Source of the DNA: Nemertoderma westbladi
Taxonomy: Eukaryota > Xenacoelomorpha > Nemertodermatida > Nemertodermatidae
Reading direction: 5' to 3'
NCBI GenBank assembly: GCA_032718475.1
Contig: JAUCBJ010007088.1
Coordinates: forward strand, 1 to 38,151
DNA: 38,151 nucleotides
This document shows, in pieces, positions 1-10,373 of this stretch. The stretch's first letter is position 1. Every line of letters begins with the position of its first letter. A model generated the notes under the pieces. The model saw nothing but the letters and a program-made list of their open reading frames with translations. It was not told where the DNA came from and ran no database searches. Position numbers and translations under genes: made by a program.

Positions 1-842
1 CATTGGACAACGTCGAATGAAGACTTTATTAGTTTATACGTTTCAGCTTCAGCATAGGGCATACATACTAGCCTTAGCGGGATTTCTTAGATAATGATCT
101 CTTGTTGTTACAGTTATATAACAATTAATTACGGTTCGTGTCTTACAAACAAACCCTAACCCAAAACTTGAACTTGACAACTTGAACAGACATGTTTTCA
201 TCGGCTTGTGAATTACACTGTACTTGAGAACATTGCCGAACGAAGTATTTGGATGCCAGAGTTCCTTTTAGTGGATTTGTTCATTGGTATTCCGTAGAAG
301 CACCATAGTAAAGGCCGATTATGTAAACTAATACATATAGGGCCATTAGGGATTATATTCTAAATCTGTTACCATATATACGTGGTATCCTCTCTATTAA
401 TGCACAACACAGTCAAAACACAAGAACCCCATGACAAATCCCAGACGGGGAGGTTTGGACCAGTTTATGGAATGGTAACAGATGTGGCATCTATCCTGGT
501 GGTACATACGAGACGGGATACGCAGTGGGTCCGCGTTTAATCTACAGAAGAGGAGGAGTACCGTTAATTAATACTCAGAGCCGATTTAAATTTATCGATT
601 CTGAAGGAGCAACAAGGAAGAAATAGCAATATAAATTTAATCGCACGCTACATGAATCAATAGAATATAATAATTACTACCATCTCTCCAGTCAAAGGAT
701 TTTAAGGAAACTTCAATGACAAAGGATAAACGAAGTCAAGTTACTTTTAAATTAGTTTGTGGCAAAGGCCTGAGTAAAAACGAGCATGATATTAAGATAT
801 ATCCTTGGGTAGTAATGTCTTACTTCAGTGCAACCAACACAC

Positions 843-843
<1 letters not shown>
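1..843. other. Intergenic, no gene seen
   Basis: AT-rich sequence with stop codons in every frame at short intervals. I recognise no coding motif, RNA gene or complete repeat in it. The short open frame starting at 716 exists only because a long C run downstream reads as proline codons. Confidence 0.5.
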
Positions 844-880
<37 letters not shown>

Positions 881-992
881 AACTATATACGGAAGCCCAT
901 AGCAGCAGCCAGGACATAATCTATAATGTGTGACACAAACTGTGGGGCATATTAATGAGGGACAAATACATAGGGGGGGGGGGGGGGGGGGG
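844..992. repeat. C34 run and G20 run separated by 95 bp
   Basis: A pure run of 34 C (844-877) is followed after 95 bp by a pure run of 20 G (973-992). The two runs are complementary and could pair as a hairpin, and the G-rich strands could form quadruplexes. The exact lengths are unreliable because homopolymers of this size are hard to sequence. Open frames of poly-proline and poly-glycine over this region are artefacts of the runs. Confidence 0.8.
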
Positions 993-2089
993 ACCATTTT
1001 GGAACGCGATCCCTAAGTATAAATAGTAAGTACATTTTTTGAATATCCGATGAAAAGTTGTACCAGGACAGAACTGTATAATAAATATTGGTTATACCGA
1101 ATTGATGTCAGTAAACCATCCAGTAAGCAACCGAGGGTGGACTCTCTATAGCCGAGGGGCACTTGTATAATAACTAATAATCACGAACCCCGTCCTCTTA
1201 TAATATACACCTAACTCTGCAGTAGTCAGTAGTAGTAGTAATAGTAGTTAGTAGTGGTAGTAAGTAGTTATAAAGGAGATGAGTTTAAACCAAAGTGATA
1301 AAGTAACATTATTATATAACATAACCATGTAGACAAAGTAGAATAAGATACGGATTCATAATTATTTTATCAAACTCATGTACTACTTACTTCAATGTGC
1401 CAATTGTAACAATAATTAAACATATTATTCTGATTAATCTGCGTTTGGCCCCATAAAATATTATACTGCAAGTGTTTTATATCAATATATCCATGCGAGT
1501 AAACAAGAACTGAAGTAAATGTTTATTATTATAGTTTTAGAAATTGAATGATATACCCAAGATAGTGAAATAAATAATTTACCAGAAATTGCCATTTGAT
1601 CAGATATATCAAAGCGGAGTCTTTACTATAATACCGTAATAGTATCAATTCACTCTGTTATACAATGTAAATATACTAAATCTATTTATAAATATATTAT
1701 GATCCCTACATTGTATATTTCTCCTACAGGTAGACAATGTAGTATGTTAAAACTTGATATAATTTAGTATAATGTATAACATATTACAAATAAGACTGAG
1801 GCAGCTAAACTATATTGCAACGAAATCAAATATCCTAAAGTAATATACTAGACCCTCCCTCCACCCTATAAATAGTATTCACCACCTACCCCACCCACCA
1901 CCCTTATTACTATATAATAATGAAAGAAAGTACTGGCGCTCCGGTCACTCCGTTCCCTCCGCTGGGGGGGTTAAGTTGTAGGTTTTGACACTATGCAAAA
2001 TCCGAGCACAGAGTTAGAAGCGCATTGGATAGGCGAACATTTCTTGCAGTGAAAGTATTTCCATACCTGTTATAGTTTTCGAGATAGTC
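993..2089. other. Intergenic with AGT microsatellite
   Basis: No gene is recognised. An imperfect AGT/GTA trinucleotide microsatellite lies at about 1221-1268. The stretch 1850-1915 is pyrimidine-rich (CCCTCC and CCACC words). The rest is AT-rich (many TATA and ATAT words) with no visible coding capacity. Confidence 0.5.
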
Positions 2090-3560
2090 AGACATGAGTA
2101 GCTAAAATTTAAATTTTTATCGGTAAAGTCTGATTTCACCGGTACCTGTCATTCGAAATATGGATTGTGATATATCGTTAGATGCGGGTCCACTAACTGT
2201 ACATTCACATATTTTCAAGGAAAAAATTCGATCAAGGGTTTTCGAAATATTTTCGAATTACCGGAAGCAGACTTTGGACGACAATATCTCCGGTACCGGT
2301 AGGCCTATTGAGTCGAAATTTGTTTTAATCTACTTAGAACACTCCAGTGAATGTTTTTTAGTTTTAAAGTTTTGCCCCAAAATGCTCAGAAGTAATTTCG
2401 AAAAAACTGATCATTTCGCGATCATGATCTTTTGACCCCCTAGAATTGAACTTTTTTATGGTCAAATTTTGGCTACCCCCCCTAATTCGAGGGTGAGGAA
2501 TCTTTTTGTAATGTTAAGTTTTTTCATACGGTGAACCCACAGGACTTGGTCTTCGAAATAAAACCGAAAACATGATCTTTCCTGATCATGGCCTGATCAA
2601 ATCGCTTTTTGAAAATTTCGAAATGCTTAAAGGTTGCCCCTTCTTAATAGAAGTCGATTAGTCAAAAAAAAATCGGGGGTCTCAAACAAAGTTTTCGAGA
2701 AAATCGGGAAAAACAGAAAAACACGATCTTTTATGATCAGGAAGCTGATCTTGAGAACCGGTTGACCGATCGAGCCAATTTTTTTTTAATCAACTCAGAA
2801 TAGACCATTGAACATTTCTTACAATCAATGTTTATTAGAAAAATGCTTAGATTCGATTTTAAATATACTGATCTTTTCGCGATCATGATCTTGAGTTTTG
2901 ACCCACTAGACTTGAACTTTTTTATGCCCAAATTTTGGCTACCCCCCATAATTCGAGGGTGAGGAATCTTTTTGTGATGTTAAGTTTTTCCATACGGTGA
3001 ACTCCCAGGACTTGGTCGTCGAAATAAAACCGAAAACACGATCTTTTCTGATCGCGGCCTGATCAAATCGCTTTTTGAAAATTTCGAAATGCACAAAAGG
3101 TGCCCCTTCATCATAGAAGTCGATTCGTAAAAAAAAAATCGGGGGTCTCAAACAAAGTTTTCGAGAAAATCCGAAAAAACTAAAAAATCTGATCTTTTAT
3201 GATCGGGTATCAGATCTCGAGAACCGATTGTCCGATCGAGCCAATTTTTTTTTTAATCGACTCAGGGCGGTGTTCTGAACGTTTCCTACAGTAATTGTTT
3301 ATATCCAAAATGCTTAGTTACGATTTTACGAAGTCCGATCTTTGCGCGATCATGATCTTGCGTTTTGACCGGGAAGAATTCACTTTTTTTAAAATCTTTT
3401 AACGGGAATCATGACTAATGTGGGGTCGCTGAATCTTTTTGTAATGTTAAGTTTTCCGATTGGAGCAAGCCTTGAGTGTCCGATTGCTGATCAAAACTGA
3501 TCTTTGCTGATCATGGTCAAGATCATGCTCTGATCGCTCCAAAAAAAGATATTTGAATGT
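2090..3560. repeat. GATC-rich tandem repeat, period about 465 bp
   Basis: The motif GCGATCATGATCTT recurs at about 2418, 2879 and 3344, spacings of roughly 461-466 bp, and the intervening sequence aligns between units (for example CTAATTCGAGGGTGAGGAAT near 2480 and its close match near 2948). I see two well-matched units, a more diverged unit before them from about 2090, and a partial one after. GATC is strikingly frequent, often as TGATCA or GATCATGATC. Short open frames here are not conserved between units, so I do not call them genes. The family is not recognised. Confidence 0.75.
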
Positions 3561-4190
3561 AAACCCATATGCTGCCTATCGATTGGCGCCGGTCCCAAGT
3601 CCGTAGCATTAGCGGTTCTGGACTTATACGCATAGCAACGCGGTTGCTAGGGAGGCTGACTTTTTGACTCAAATTGGCCATAGCCGGAGAACCGTAGACT
3701 TTTTAAACGTAATGTATATGGGAAAAAGTCTTCTGGATAAATTTTGGGGGGGGGGGGTCTAGGAACATCCTATTGTTCGTTTTCGCTTAGTTGCTGAGAT
3801 CCTCTCGTCCCAACAATTCCAGGATTCTATAAAGGCATTCTGCTGGACTAGTTCCGTGGCCGGAATAGTGTTCGGTGTTCTGCGAACAGAGAACCTAATC
3901 GGTTTAGGGCCCTGACCGTCCAGTAATTAACTATAAAGTAATTTAAACATAATTTTATCTAATACTTCAGCAGAGTGAAGTAGGTTCTTTAATTTTGCCA
4001 AAAACCCGTTTTATACCAACACAGCAATATAATAATAAAAACTTGAAGAACATCTTTTTTCAAAATTGCAATCCCGTTCCCGAAAATCAACTTATCCCGA
4101 GAGTGATAATCCCGGTCCCGATCCCGGAAATCCCGAAAGGACTGATCCCGTTTAAACACTAATTCATTTCATACCAAAACTAAAATCATA
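3561..4190. other. Intergenic, with a G12 run and a TCCCG-rich patch
   Basis: A G run lies at 3746-3757. From about 4066 to 4150 the word ATCCCG/TTCCCG is repeated at irregular spacing, which looks like a degenerate simple repeat. No coding or RNA feature is recognised. Confidence 0.4.
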
Positions 4191-4191
4191 T

Positions 4192-4267
4192 GGCACCAAT
4201 GCGGGGATCGAACCCTCGACCTCCGCAGAGATGTGAATTCAATGCAACCACTACTCCAAGGTGGAGC
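4192..4267 (-). repeat. tRNA-like sequence (SINE head or tRNA pseudogene)
   Basis: Read on the minus strand, this 76-nt segment begins GGCTCCA and ends TTGGTGCC, which pair at six of seven acceptor positions. It contains a B-box match GGTTCGATCCC in a T-arm with four of five pairs. An A-box-like stretch TAGTGGTTGC lies at the right distance. The anticodon arm does not fold well, so a functional tRNA is unlikely. It could be a tRNA-derived SINE head whose body has decayed, since no clear tail is seen. Confidence 0.55.
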
Positions 4268-4390
4268 CAAGTAACTAAGGTTAATCTGGTATTTAAATAA
4301 TTGTATGAAGGTAAATAAATTTCAATCAGAAATATGAGTAGATAGTTCAACTGCGATTATTAATAATAAAGACATTAAAGAAAGGTATTA

Positions 4391-5075
4391 CATTAAGACG
4401 AGCGCTACATGCGGATTTAATAATAAGACGAGCGCTACATGTGGATTTAATGATATGTCCTTTAGATTTGTGAACAAAACATGATCAATGTGATCAATGT
4501 GATCAACATCATCAAATGCGGAACTTATGTCTAGTTGGCAATCGAATATTGGCGAGTCACGCTTTCAATAGAATTCAATGCATTCAAGGACTGCTCCAAT
4601 GAACATCCGAACTAATATTCTTCCTGTACCCAGATTGGTAGTCGCTCAAGTTTCTGGACTTAGACAAGTCATCCTGTAGAAATAACTTCAGAATTACACC
4701 TTCAAATGCTTTAGCCAATAGGCTAACAGTAGCAATGGGACGTATGACTGTGTTAATGATGAATCTCTGGCATTTCCCTTATAGAAGTGCGAAATTATCG
4801 TTGCACCAAATCCAAAACCTGACAGAGGGCTAAACTGGAATTTATTATAGGAGAGATCGCGTTACAATTCTTTCTGGATTTGAATGCAAAAAATGTTCCA
4901 CAACCATAGTGATTTGATATCCGGAGCCTTTCCAAGTGAGAGGCTTCCTATGTTCGCTTTAATAGTAACTGGAGAGATTCTAATTAGATCTATATCTTTT
5001 CGCATCAACTCCAACTCACTTCGTACACCATTAATCTTTGACATGTGTTCAATAATTGCTTCATTTCGCATATGA
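4391..5075 (-). pseudogene. Decayed non-LTR reverse transcriptase fragment
   Basis: Conceptual translation of the minus strand, with frame changes, gives several reverse transcriptase landmarks in the right order: GKAPDIKSL (the GKAPGxD-like block, about 4920-4950), YRPIATVSLLAKAFEGVI followed by LSDYQSGYRKN (fingers region, about 4600-4745), and LDISSAFDDVDH (motif A; first D codon at 4529-4531). This order and wording match CR1/L2-type non-LTR retrotransposons. Frame changes and stops interrupt it, and nothing of motif C (YADD/FADD) is seen. A 9-bp unit is repeated in frame just after motif A (about 4480-4508), and a 30-bp unit is duplicated at 4394-4453. It is a dead fragment. Confidence 0.7.
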
Positions 5076-5295
5076 TATTTTTCCTGTATCTTCCTCTGAA
5101 CATTCTCGAGTTTTCCTTGGGTTTAATGAGAAACGTCTAAAAGTTCATGGGATTGGTTTTAAAACTCTTACTTACTGAATTAAGTGCTGTGTTTTACTTC
5201 TCTTATCATGTAGTTTATGTACGATAGAATTACCTTTTCTGTTGTTTAGTCACTTAGAGTCGTGTTTCCAAGCCCTATAGAGTTTCTTCGACGTC

Positions 5296-5588
5296 TTTAT
5301 TAATAATAATAATAAATAATAATTGTACTTATATTTGTTATAGCAGACGCCTTTAGGGGTCTTACGACCTTATCAAAGCGCCTGCTTTTATTATCATTAC
5401 CCCAGCAAAGCCAGGTTCCCATTATACCGCTGGGTTGGCGTAGGCACTAATGTCTAAAGTCTAATGTCCTAGGGAGTAGGGACACAACAGTGCGAAATTT
5501 CTACAGCCTTTAGTCGGATTCGAACCTGCGCCACCAAACACTATCGTGTAAGCAGTTCAGGCGCCGTATCCACTCGGACACCGCGACA
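5296..5588 (-). mobile_element. SINE: tRNA-like head, body and ATT tail
   Basis: On the minus strand a tRNA-Ser/Leu-like head (5588 to about 5512) shows an A-box-like GTGTCCGAGTGG and a B-box-like GCAGGTTCGAATCC separated by a long insert, as in class II tRNAs. A body of about 200 bp follows, with AAGGCGTCTGCTATA-like sequence near its end and an ATT/TTA-rich tail at about 5298-5325. This head-body-simple-tail layout is that of a tRNA-derived SINE. I do not recognise the family. The 5' side is disturbed by a 69-bp tandem duplication. Confidence 0.65.
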
Positions 5589-5701
5589 TTCGCAGTGTCG
5601 GAAATTATTAGATGGCTACCCATGGATATTTTCCGTATCCACTCGGACACTGCGACATTCGCAGTGTCGGAAATTATTAGATGGCTACCCATGGATATTT
5701 A
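5564..5701. repeat. 69-bp tandem duplication at the SINE head
   Basis: Two copies (5564-5632 and 5633-5701) differ by one internal substitution (C/T) and the last base. The duplicated unit includes the A-box part of the SINE head plus about 40 bp upstream. The near identity means the duplication is recent compared with the SINE insertion. Confidence 0.85.
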
Positions 5702-6458
5702 CGTACGTAAGTCTCAGTTTTATCCTGTTAGTTGGTATATTGTAAAGGGCAGCAGCCAGTATAATATTCTCAACAGCAGTGGTGTCAGTATCTCTATAGC
5801 TGCTCAATGGACCACGTATGTGAGATAGGCATTAGTTAGTGCTAGGAGTTCAGCATTCACTGCTGGTCTATATATTTCTAAACTTAACTGAGAAGTTTTC
5901 TTCCAATTAAATTTAGTTAAATTTATTGTTTTTTGTGTCTTTGTTTTACTAACTGTAACTGTTGTCCGTTCACTGGGTTTCTGAATGGCGGGCATGTTAG
6001 TGTGGCTATTATTGGTGAGTGGTCTGCACAGTTAATGAACTCTCCACGATATCATTCGATTGCATTGTTACACATGAGTTGCTATGTGGTCGATGTAGGA
6101 GATACCAACCTCTCCTCTATAAAATGTACTGGTAGGCCCACTAAAAAATTATGACTATCAATTTAATTGCTGTGAGATTATTTCGTCGCATAAATTTGTA
6201 AAATTGTACAAAACTGGCTGTCGACTTCTTTCCATTGCATAGACTAAGACTACATCACTGAATATTAACAATGTCTGAGTTTCCAAAAGCAAGATGGGTG
6301 TACAATGTGAACAGGTACCAATTAGACCCTCAATTTACAATACCAGAATATTTGCCCAATCACATCATTGTACATGGGTTTGTTTTTACTACCGGCAGGA
6401 AAATACGCAGCGTGCAGCACTATATTGGCTGATGAATGTTTTACTCGCTACTCACAGT
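5702..6458. other. Intergenic, nothing recognised
   Basis: Several short open frames occur on both strands, but none has recognisable motifs or begins a longer conserved frame. I see no RNA gene or repeat family that I can name. Confidence 0.4.
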
Positions 6459-6730
6459 GACTTACTCGCACTCACGTACTCGCTACTCGCACTCACGTAC
6501 TCGCTACTCGCACTCACGTACTCGCTACTGGCACTCACGTACTCGCTACTGGCACTCACGTACTCGCTACTCGCACTCACGTACTGGCTACTGACATTCA
6601 CATACTCGCTACTGGCATTCACGTACTCGCTACTCGCACTCACGTACTCGCTACTGGCACTCACGTACTCGCTACTGGCACTTACGTACTGGCTACTGAC
6701 ATTCACGTACTCGCTATTGGCACTCACCTG
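6459..6730. repeat. 21-bp minisatellite, about 13 units
   Basis: The core word ACTCACGTA (or a one-base variant) recurs every 21 bp exactly from about 6470 to 6722. Variant positions include CTCGCACT against CTGGCACT and CTGACATT. Since 21 is a multiple of three and the unit lacks stop codons in some frames, both strands show long repetitive open frames (about 150 and 97 codons). I regard these as by-products of the repeat. Confidence 0.9.
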
Positions 6731-7276
6731 TAGGATAATAAGCACGAGGAAGTAGGCGTTGGCAACTCGTTGGAATTGTTCGAACAGATTAATAGGAATA
6801 AATGTAAAGACATTATACTTGGAAGTCTTTATGAAATTATCCTGAAATACAACGCGAACAATAAATTTATATGCAAAACATAAAACATTGTATGATTGTA
6901 TGGTCTATACGAATTTAAACTAAACTAGGCCCTACACTACAACGATAGTAGGCTAGATGTAGAGCTAAAAAAGATGCAGTTATATTAATAATGGAAACTG
7001 AGTCTAAAACAATACCAACCAAACATGTAATACTATATTGATAACGACAGAAATAATTATTTAAGCTATTTTATGATGGGAAATCAAGAATTCACTACCG
7101 ATATGAAAAATAGGCCAATATAACTGATATAAGTTATGTTTTTCACTCACTCACTTCCGGTACATTCGGTCTTATAACAAACTAAACAAATGATAACAAT
7201 GTAAAAGTGATACTTTACATACTTGATACTTCGCTATCAGTAAGTAATATTACGGGTCAATAGGAATATAATGTAT
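6731..7276. other. Intergenic, nothing recognised
   Basis: AT-rich sequence without coding motifs or named repeats. It separates the 21-bp and 15-bp minisatellites. Confidence 0.4.
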
Positions 7277-7608
7277 AATCACAGCGGTTTCTGGACAATT
7301 CGTACCCGGACAATTCGTACCCGGTCAATTCGTACTCGGACAATTCGTACCCGGACAATTCGTACCCAGACAATTCGTACCAGACAATTCGCACCGGACA
7401 ATTCGTACTCGGACAATTCGTACTCGGACAATTCGTACCCGGACAATTCGTACCCGGACAATTCGTACCCGGACAATTCGTACCCATCAGTAAAAATTTC
7501 GGGTACGAATTGTCCTGGTACGAATTGTCTGGGTACGAATTGTCTGGGTACGAATTGTCCGGGTACGAATTGTCCGGGTACGAATTGTCCTAACTTCAAT
7601 CACAGCGG
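7277..7608. repeat. 15-bp minisatellite in inverted orientation, flanked by 11-bp direct repeats
   Basis: From 7293 to 7485 the unit GGACAATTCGTACCC is repeated about 13 times with variants. After a 15-bp spacer the reverse complement GGGTACGAATTGTCC is repeated six times (7501-7590). The whole array can fold into a long hairpin. The 11-mer AATCACAGCGG occurs on both sides (7277-7287 and 7598-7608), like a target-site duplication. Open frames on both strands are products of the repeat. Confidence 0.9.
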
Positions 7609-7930
7609 CTACTACACACTATAGACTGATAGATACAGAATCATCTGGAATATAATCTCTATATTAAGGTACTCCATAGTTCCCCCCCCCCCCCCCCCCC
7701 CCCCTTAGTGGGTGAATCTACATTTTCGCTTTCAATCTTGAACTGCAAGCGTTTGTAAAAAGTGCCTCAGTCGATATTACTGCAGTTATTCTGCAATCTC
7801 AATCGTTTATCAAATTCATACTTTATTATTCGATTTAGTTATTGTGTATTTTCTATTGTTTATTCATATATTATCATATCTTATCTTTATATTTATAGGA
7901 AAATAAAATATATCTTATCTTAGTTAGTTA
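7609..7930. other. Intergenic with C23 run
   Basis: Contains a run of 23 C (7682-7704) and AT-rich sequence; no gene is recognised. Confidence 0.5.
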
Positions 7931-8128
7931 CCGGTAGGACTAGTACAGTAGTACATTCAATGGGGTAGACGACTCGGAAAATTTTTTTTCGAGTTTTCAT
8001 TTGTTTCATGTGAACGAGCATGTGAAAAAACCCTAGTGAGCAACTTTACTTAAAAAAATAACATTGGCCGAGTTATAGCGATTTTAAAACGCAAAATTAA
8101 CAACATCGAAAAATCAGGCCGTTTCAGA
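7931..8128 (+). repeat. Dispersed repeat, inverted partner at 20535-20735
   Basis: About 165-190 bp here match the reverse complement of 20535-20735 with scattered differences. Shared words include TGGGGTAGACGACTCGG, TTGGCCGAGTTATAGC and GATTTTAAAACGC. The two copies face each other across about 12.4 kb. The family is unknown to me. Both copies run close to a CACTAGTG word at the same end. Confidence 0.8.
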
Positions 8129-8990
8129 AAACTGCACGAGTGACGTCACTAGTGCAGCACTAAATGTTCATTGGTTACTATCTAATATATATAAATATCG
8201 ATTGTCTGTCAGTCAGTCAGTCTGTCTGTGTGTTTGTCATCGGCTATACAATCGAACCCATCTCGATGAAATCTCGCTTGCTATAGCTCGTTAGAAAGGT
8301 CTCGCCCTAACTCGTTGCAACGTAATACTCAGAGTCGTCTGAAGTTCGCCCGTCTGCCGCTAGAGGGCGATTTTCGTGATTTTCGGGCGAAATTTATCGA
8401 ATTATTTCGGTTCTTCTATCGGTAATTAATGATTTAGAGGGCTAACATTTATCCCACCTGGTATAAAATTAACATGGGTAGATTCGCCGTGTCCCATTCT
8501 CACAAAGTATTTATTTTATTCGAGTGTTTAATATAAATATGTATGATTATTTATTGATTAAAAAACAAATAGTGTATAAATATGTCATATTCGCCAAGCA
8601 CGATCGAATTGGCCTATTGTTATTGAATAGGGAAGGATTGTTTTCTGTAGCAACCTTAAGGTAATTATTGAACTCGCAGCTAGCTGGCTGGGCACAGATA
8701 AGGAGCAAGCAGGCTGGAGTGTTGATTGGGGTGGGTTTGGGTTGTAGTAATTCTGCTTTCTCAATCATTGGCTGCATGGAAGGAGAGGTTTATAACATTT
8801 TTGTTTTACTGTTATGAATATTAAAAGTAAAAATAATTATTTCTATAGGCCTATACTTACTGTATTATTATGTTATCTAATATTATACATCTAATCTCGA
8901 TGAAATCTCGCTTACTATAGCTCGTTAGATAGGTCTCGCCCTAACTCGTTGCAACGTAATACTCAGAGCCGTCTGAAGTTCCCCCGTCTG

Positions 8991-10237
8991 CCGCTAGAGG
9001 GCGAATTATCCGATAGTGAAAACCTGATCTTATTGGGTTGTTTTTAATGCTTTTGAGCTGAAACTTGGTAGCTATATACTGCAGCATAGGCTGTATATTT
9101 CCGGAGTCACTGGGTGGTCTACAGTTCCCCAGTCTACCGTTAGAGTGCTAAATGTCTGAGAGATAACATCTTCTCCAACTTTATTATTTACAATCCGTTT
9201 TGACTGAAACTTGGTAGGCATCTACTACAGCATAGGCTGAATCTTTACTGAGTCGCAGAGTCGTCTACAATTTCCCAGTCTACCGCTAGAGGGCGAAATG
9301 TCTGCAAGTTAACATCTTCTCCAACTTTGTTATTTATAATCCATTTAGACTGAACTTGGTAGGCATCTACTACAGCATAGGCTATATCTTTACTGAGTCG
9401 CGCAGAGTTGTCTACAGTACCCGCGTCTGCCGCTAGAGGGCGAAATGTATGAAAGTTAACATCTTCTCCAACTTTGTTATTTACAATCCTTTTAGACTGA
9501 AACTTGGTAGGCATCTACTATAGCATAGGCTATATCTTTGCGGAGTAGTAGAGTCGTCTACAGTTCCACAGTCAGACGCAAGAGGGCGAATTGTCTGATA
9601 GTGAAAACCTCATCCCATTTGGTTCTTTTTAATCCTTTTGAGCTGAAACTTGGCAGGTATCTACTACATCCTAGGCTCTATCTTTACGGAGTTGCAGAGT
9701 CCTATACACTTCCCCAGTCTACCGCTAGAGGGTGAAATGTCTGAAAATTAACATCTTCTCCAACTTTGTTATTTACAAACGGTTTAGACTGAAACTTGGT
9801 AGGCATCTACTACAGCATAGGCTCTACCTTTACGGAGTCGCAGAGTTGTATACAGTTCCCCTATCTGCCGCTAGAGGGCGAATTGTCTGATAGTGAACAC
9901 CTCATCCCAATTGGTTCTCTTTAATCCCTTTGAGCTGAAACTTGGCAGGAATCTACTGCAGCATATTCTGTATCTTTACGGAGTCCCAGAGTCGTCTACA
10001 GTTCTTCAGTCTACCGCTAGAAGTCTGAATGTGAACATCTACACCAATTTTGTTATTTACAATCTGTTTAAGCTGAAACTTGAAAGGCAGGCATTTTACT
10101 TCACCATAAACCCCACCTTTACCAAACTGCAGCGCCGTCTGCATTTCACCAGTCCGCAGGTAGAGGGTGGATCTGAAAGTGATCATTTTCTGGAAATTTT
10201 GTTATTTACAATCTGACTAAAGTTGAAACTTGACAGT
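8991..10237 (+). repeat. 146-bp core repeats of Helitron copy 1
   Basis: The anchor around CCGCTAGAGGGCG recurs at 8991, 9135, 9281, 9428, 9574, 9720, about 9866 and about 10012, spacings of 144-147 bp with 146 commonest, and a degenerate last unit follows. Each unit contains a phrase close to AACATCTTCTCCAACTTTGT and another close to TGAAACTTGGTAGGCATCTA. The anchor resembles the CTCF recognition core. Confidence 0.9.
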
Positions 10238-10335
10238 TATCTCTTATGGGGGTGGTGTTTTATTTAATGATGGTGTCTGTTCCGTATGCAGTTCTCAAAT
10301 CTCCCACACATATTCATATATCATCTGCACGTGCA

Positions 10336-10373
10336 CTAGAAAGCTGTGGCCCGAAGGGCCACAGGCTTTCTAG
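10336..10373 (+). other. Helitron 3' terminal hairpin, copy 1
   Basis: The arm CTAGAAAGCTGTGGCCC, loop GAA and returning arm GGGCCACAGGCTTTCTAG pair along their whole length with one bulged base in the right arm. The hairpin ends on the CTAG terminus itself. Confidence 0.9.

Larger units (their letters stand above)
8181..10373 (+). mobile_element. Non-autonomous Helitron-like element, copy 1
   Basis: It begins with TC (TCTAATATATATAAATATCG) after a host A at 8180 and ends with a hairpin whose last four bases are CTAG, the CTRR-type 3' end of Helitrons. Its length is 2193 bp. Order: AT-rich 5' end, GTCT/GTCA microsatellite (8200-8235), a block of about 110 bp (about 8258-8372) repeated at about 8893-9003, about 520 bp of unique sequence between them, 146-bp core repeats (8991-10237) and the 3' hairpin (10336-10373). 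No Rep or helicase protein is encoded, so movement would depend on an autonomous relative. The plan also resembles the core-repeat Helitron relatives of bivalves and Drosophila (pearl, DINE-1/HINE). Confidence 0.8.

Noticed and set aside
2737-3151. Two 70-codon minus-strand frames in the GATC-rich repeat
   Set aside because: They fall in different frames and parts of the unit and are not kept in the neighbouring units.
4192-4267. Functional tRNA gene
   Set aside because: The acceptor and T-arm are fair but the anticodon arm does not pair; more likely a SINE head or pseudogene.
6294-6755. 153-codon frame with LLALTYS repeats
   Set aside because: Product of the 21-bp minisatellite; the opposite strand is also open and no non-repetitive domain is attached.
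7271-7624. Open frames over the 15-bp repeats, also considered as a CRISPR-like array
   Set aside because: Repeats are directly adjacent without unique spacers and the unit length of 15 is a multiple of three; simple minisatellite.
8547-8777. 76-codon minus-strand frame present identically in Helitron copies 1 and 2 (second at 10740-10970)
   Set aside because: Copies 1 and 2 are near-identical duplicates, so identity means little; copy 3 carries insertions in the same place (for example near 13085 and 13125) that break the frame.
9893-10216. 107-codon plus-strand frame repeated at 12086 and partly at 15061
   Set aside because: It lies entirely in 146-bp core repeats; since 146 is not a multiple of three, no frame is kept across units.
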